A stretch of DNA of 6,665 bases from contig QLUC01000090.1 of assembly GCA_018725275.1 (NCBI GenBank), forward strand, positions 1-6,665. Reading direction: 5' to 3'. The notes below the pieces were generated by a model. It was not told the DNA's origin. It did no database searches and saw only the letters and a list, made by a program, of their open reading frames with translations. Shown here piece by piece: positions 6,424-6,665 of this stretch. This DNA is from Bacillota bacterium (GTDB lineage Bacteria > Bacillota > UBA994). Each line of letters begins with the position of its first letter. The first letter of the stretch is position 1. A program made the position numbers and the translations under genes.

Positions 6424-6665
6424 GGGCGGCGCCTGCGCCTCATATGCAGTACAAGTCTATTCAGGCCGACTAAGAGTGTCGGGAGACCGGCTGCCAGTAA
6501 TACAATAACCCACTCCCTACTATGGAGGGGTGCGCTTCCTAGGGCCGCGCGGAGAGGGGGGAAGTATATGGATAAAAGCAAGAGCCAGAGCGAAACCAAC
6601 ACCGAGATGAGCAAGAAGGGGTTCGTTGCTAAACCTTTCTCAGCGATACCAAGTACCTCTGAGCG
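6420..6665 (-). CDS. Cation-transporting P-type ATPase, C-terminal end only (partial)
   Basis: The 81 visible residues are open at the right edge of the window and end with TGA at 6420-6422. The visible start RSEVLGIAEKGLATNPFLL, then a transmembrane helix (about ISVLVSLWLLLLSIYF), PPLRAALGSAPLHSREW and another helix (VIVLLAAGLPTLLVGLNRLV), matches the last membrane helices of the Cation_ATPase_C domain (PF00689) of P2-type ATPases, such as calcium pumps. A run of five arginines (HMRRRRRP) ends the protein on what should be the cytoplasmic face. The catalytic DKTG loop and ion-binding helices lie outside the window, so the transported ion cannot be read here. A calcium-type ATPase upstream of yicC is a recurrent neighbour in Clostridia. 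No convincing terminator follows, so some read-through into yicC is possible. Confidence 0.85.
   Translation of the reverse strand, partial: RSEVLGIAEKGLATNPFLLISVLVSLWLLLLSIYFPPLRAALGSAPLHSREWVIVLLAAGLPTLLVGLNRLVLHMRRRRRP

Noticed and set aside
6424..6445. GC-rich inverted repeat (GGCGCCTGCGCC) near the ATPase end as a terminator
   Set aside because: The stem is only about 4 bp, lies within the arginine codons of the ATPase and has no T-run on either side.
1..6665. Hidden mobile element, CRISPR array, tRNA, riboswitch or defence system
   Set aside because: Nearly every base is coding for recognised housekeeping genes, and I found no direct repeat array, transposase motif, cloverleaf or long structured leader.

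Overview
This window is a compact block of conserved housekeeping genes, all on the minus strand. I see no mobile element, CRISPR array, RNA gene or obvious defence system in it. The gene content (a DUF370/RemA protein, a YicC-family nuclease, a short omega subunit, and a YugP-type zinc metallopeptidase between fmt and rsmB), together with strong GGAGG-type ribosome binding sites, points to a Gram-positive bacterium of the Bacillota, most likely a Clostridia-like lineage. Base composition looks to be somewhat above 50% G+C by eye. I cannot name the genus.

Read in the direction of transcription (right to left): the last 81 residues of a cation-transporting P-type ATPase (6665-6420) end at the right edge. 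A good sigma-A-like promoter (-35 TTGATA, 16-bp spacer, -10 TATACT) overlaps its stop codon, and its -10 lies inside a 13-bp palindrome. An apparent eight-gene operon follows: yicC (6351-5476), remA (5448-5149), rpoZ (5135-4938), priA (4929-2944), def (2931-2452), fmt (2459-1521), a membrane zinc metallopeptidase (1507-818) and rsmB (816 to beyond position 1). No gap inside the operon exceeds 27 nt, def and fmt overlap by 8 nt, and only 1 nt separates the peptidase stop from the rsmB start. There is no gene-free stretch of 300 bases or more.

The genes cover RNA turnover (YicC), transcription (omega, RemA), replication restart (PriA), formylation and deformylation of protein N-termini (Fmt, Def), 16S rRNA methylation (RsmB) and membrane proteolysis (YugP-like). 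All have intact catalytic motifs where these lie in the window. This layout is well known in Bacillota, so most of the region is ordinary. The points most worth a second look are: gmk and coaBC are missing from the places where they usually sit beside rpoZ; PriA is short and seems to lack the winged-helix domain between its DNA-binding and helicase domains; the PriA C-terminus is atypical and follows an A9 homopolymer; fmt has no visible Shine-Dalgarno sequence; and there is a palindrome over the operon promoter.
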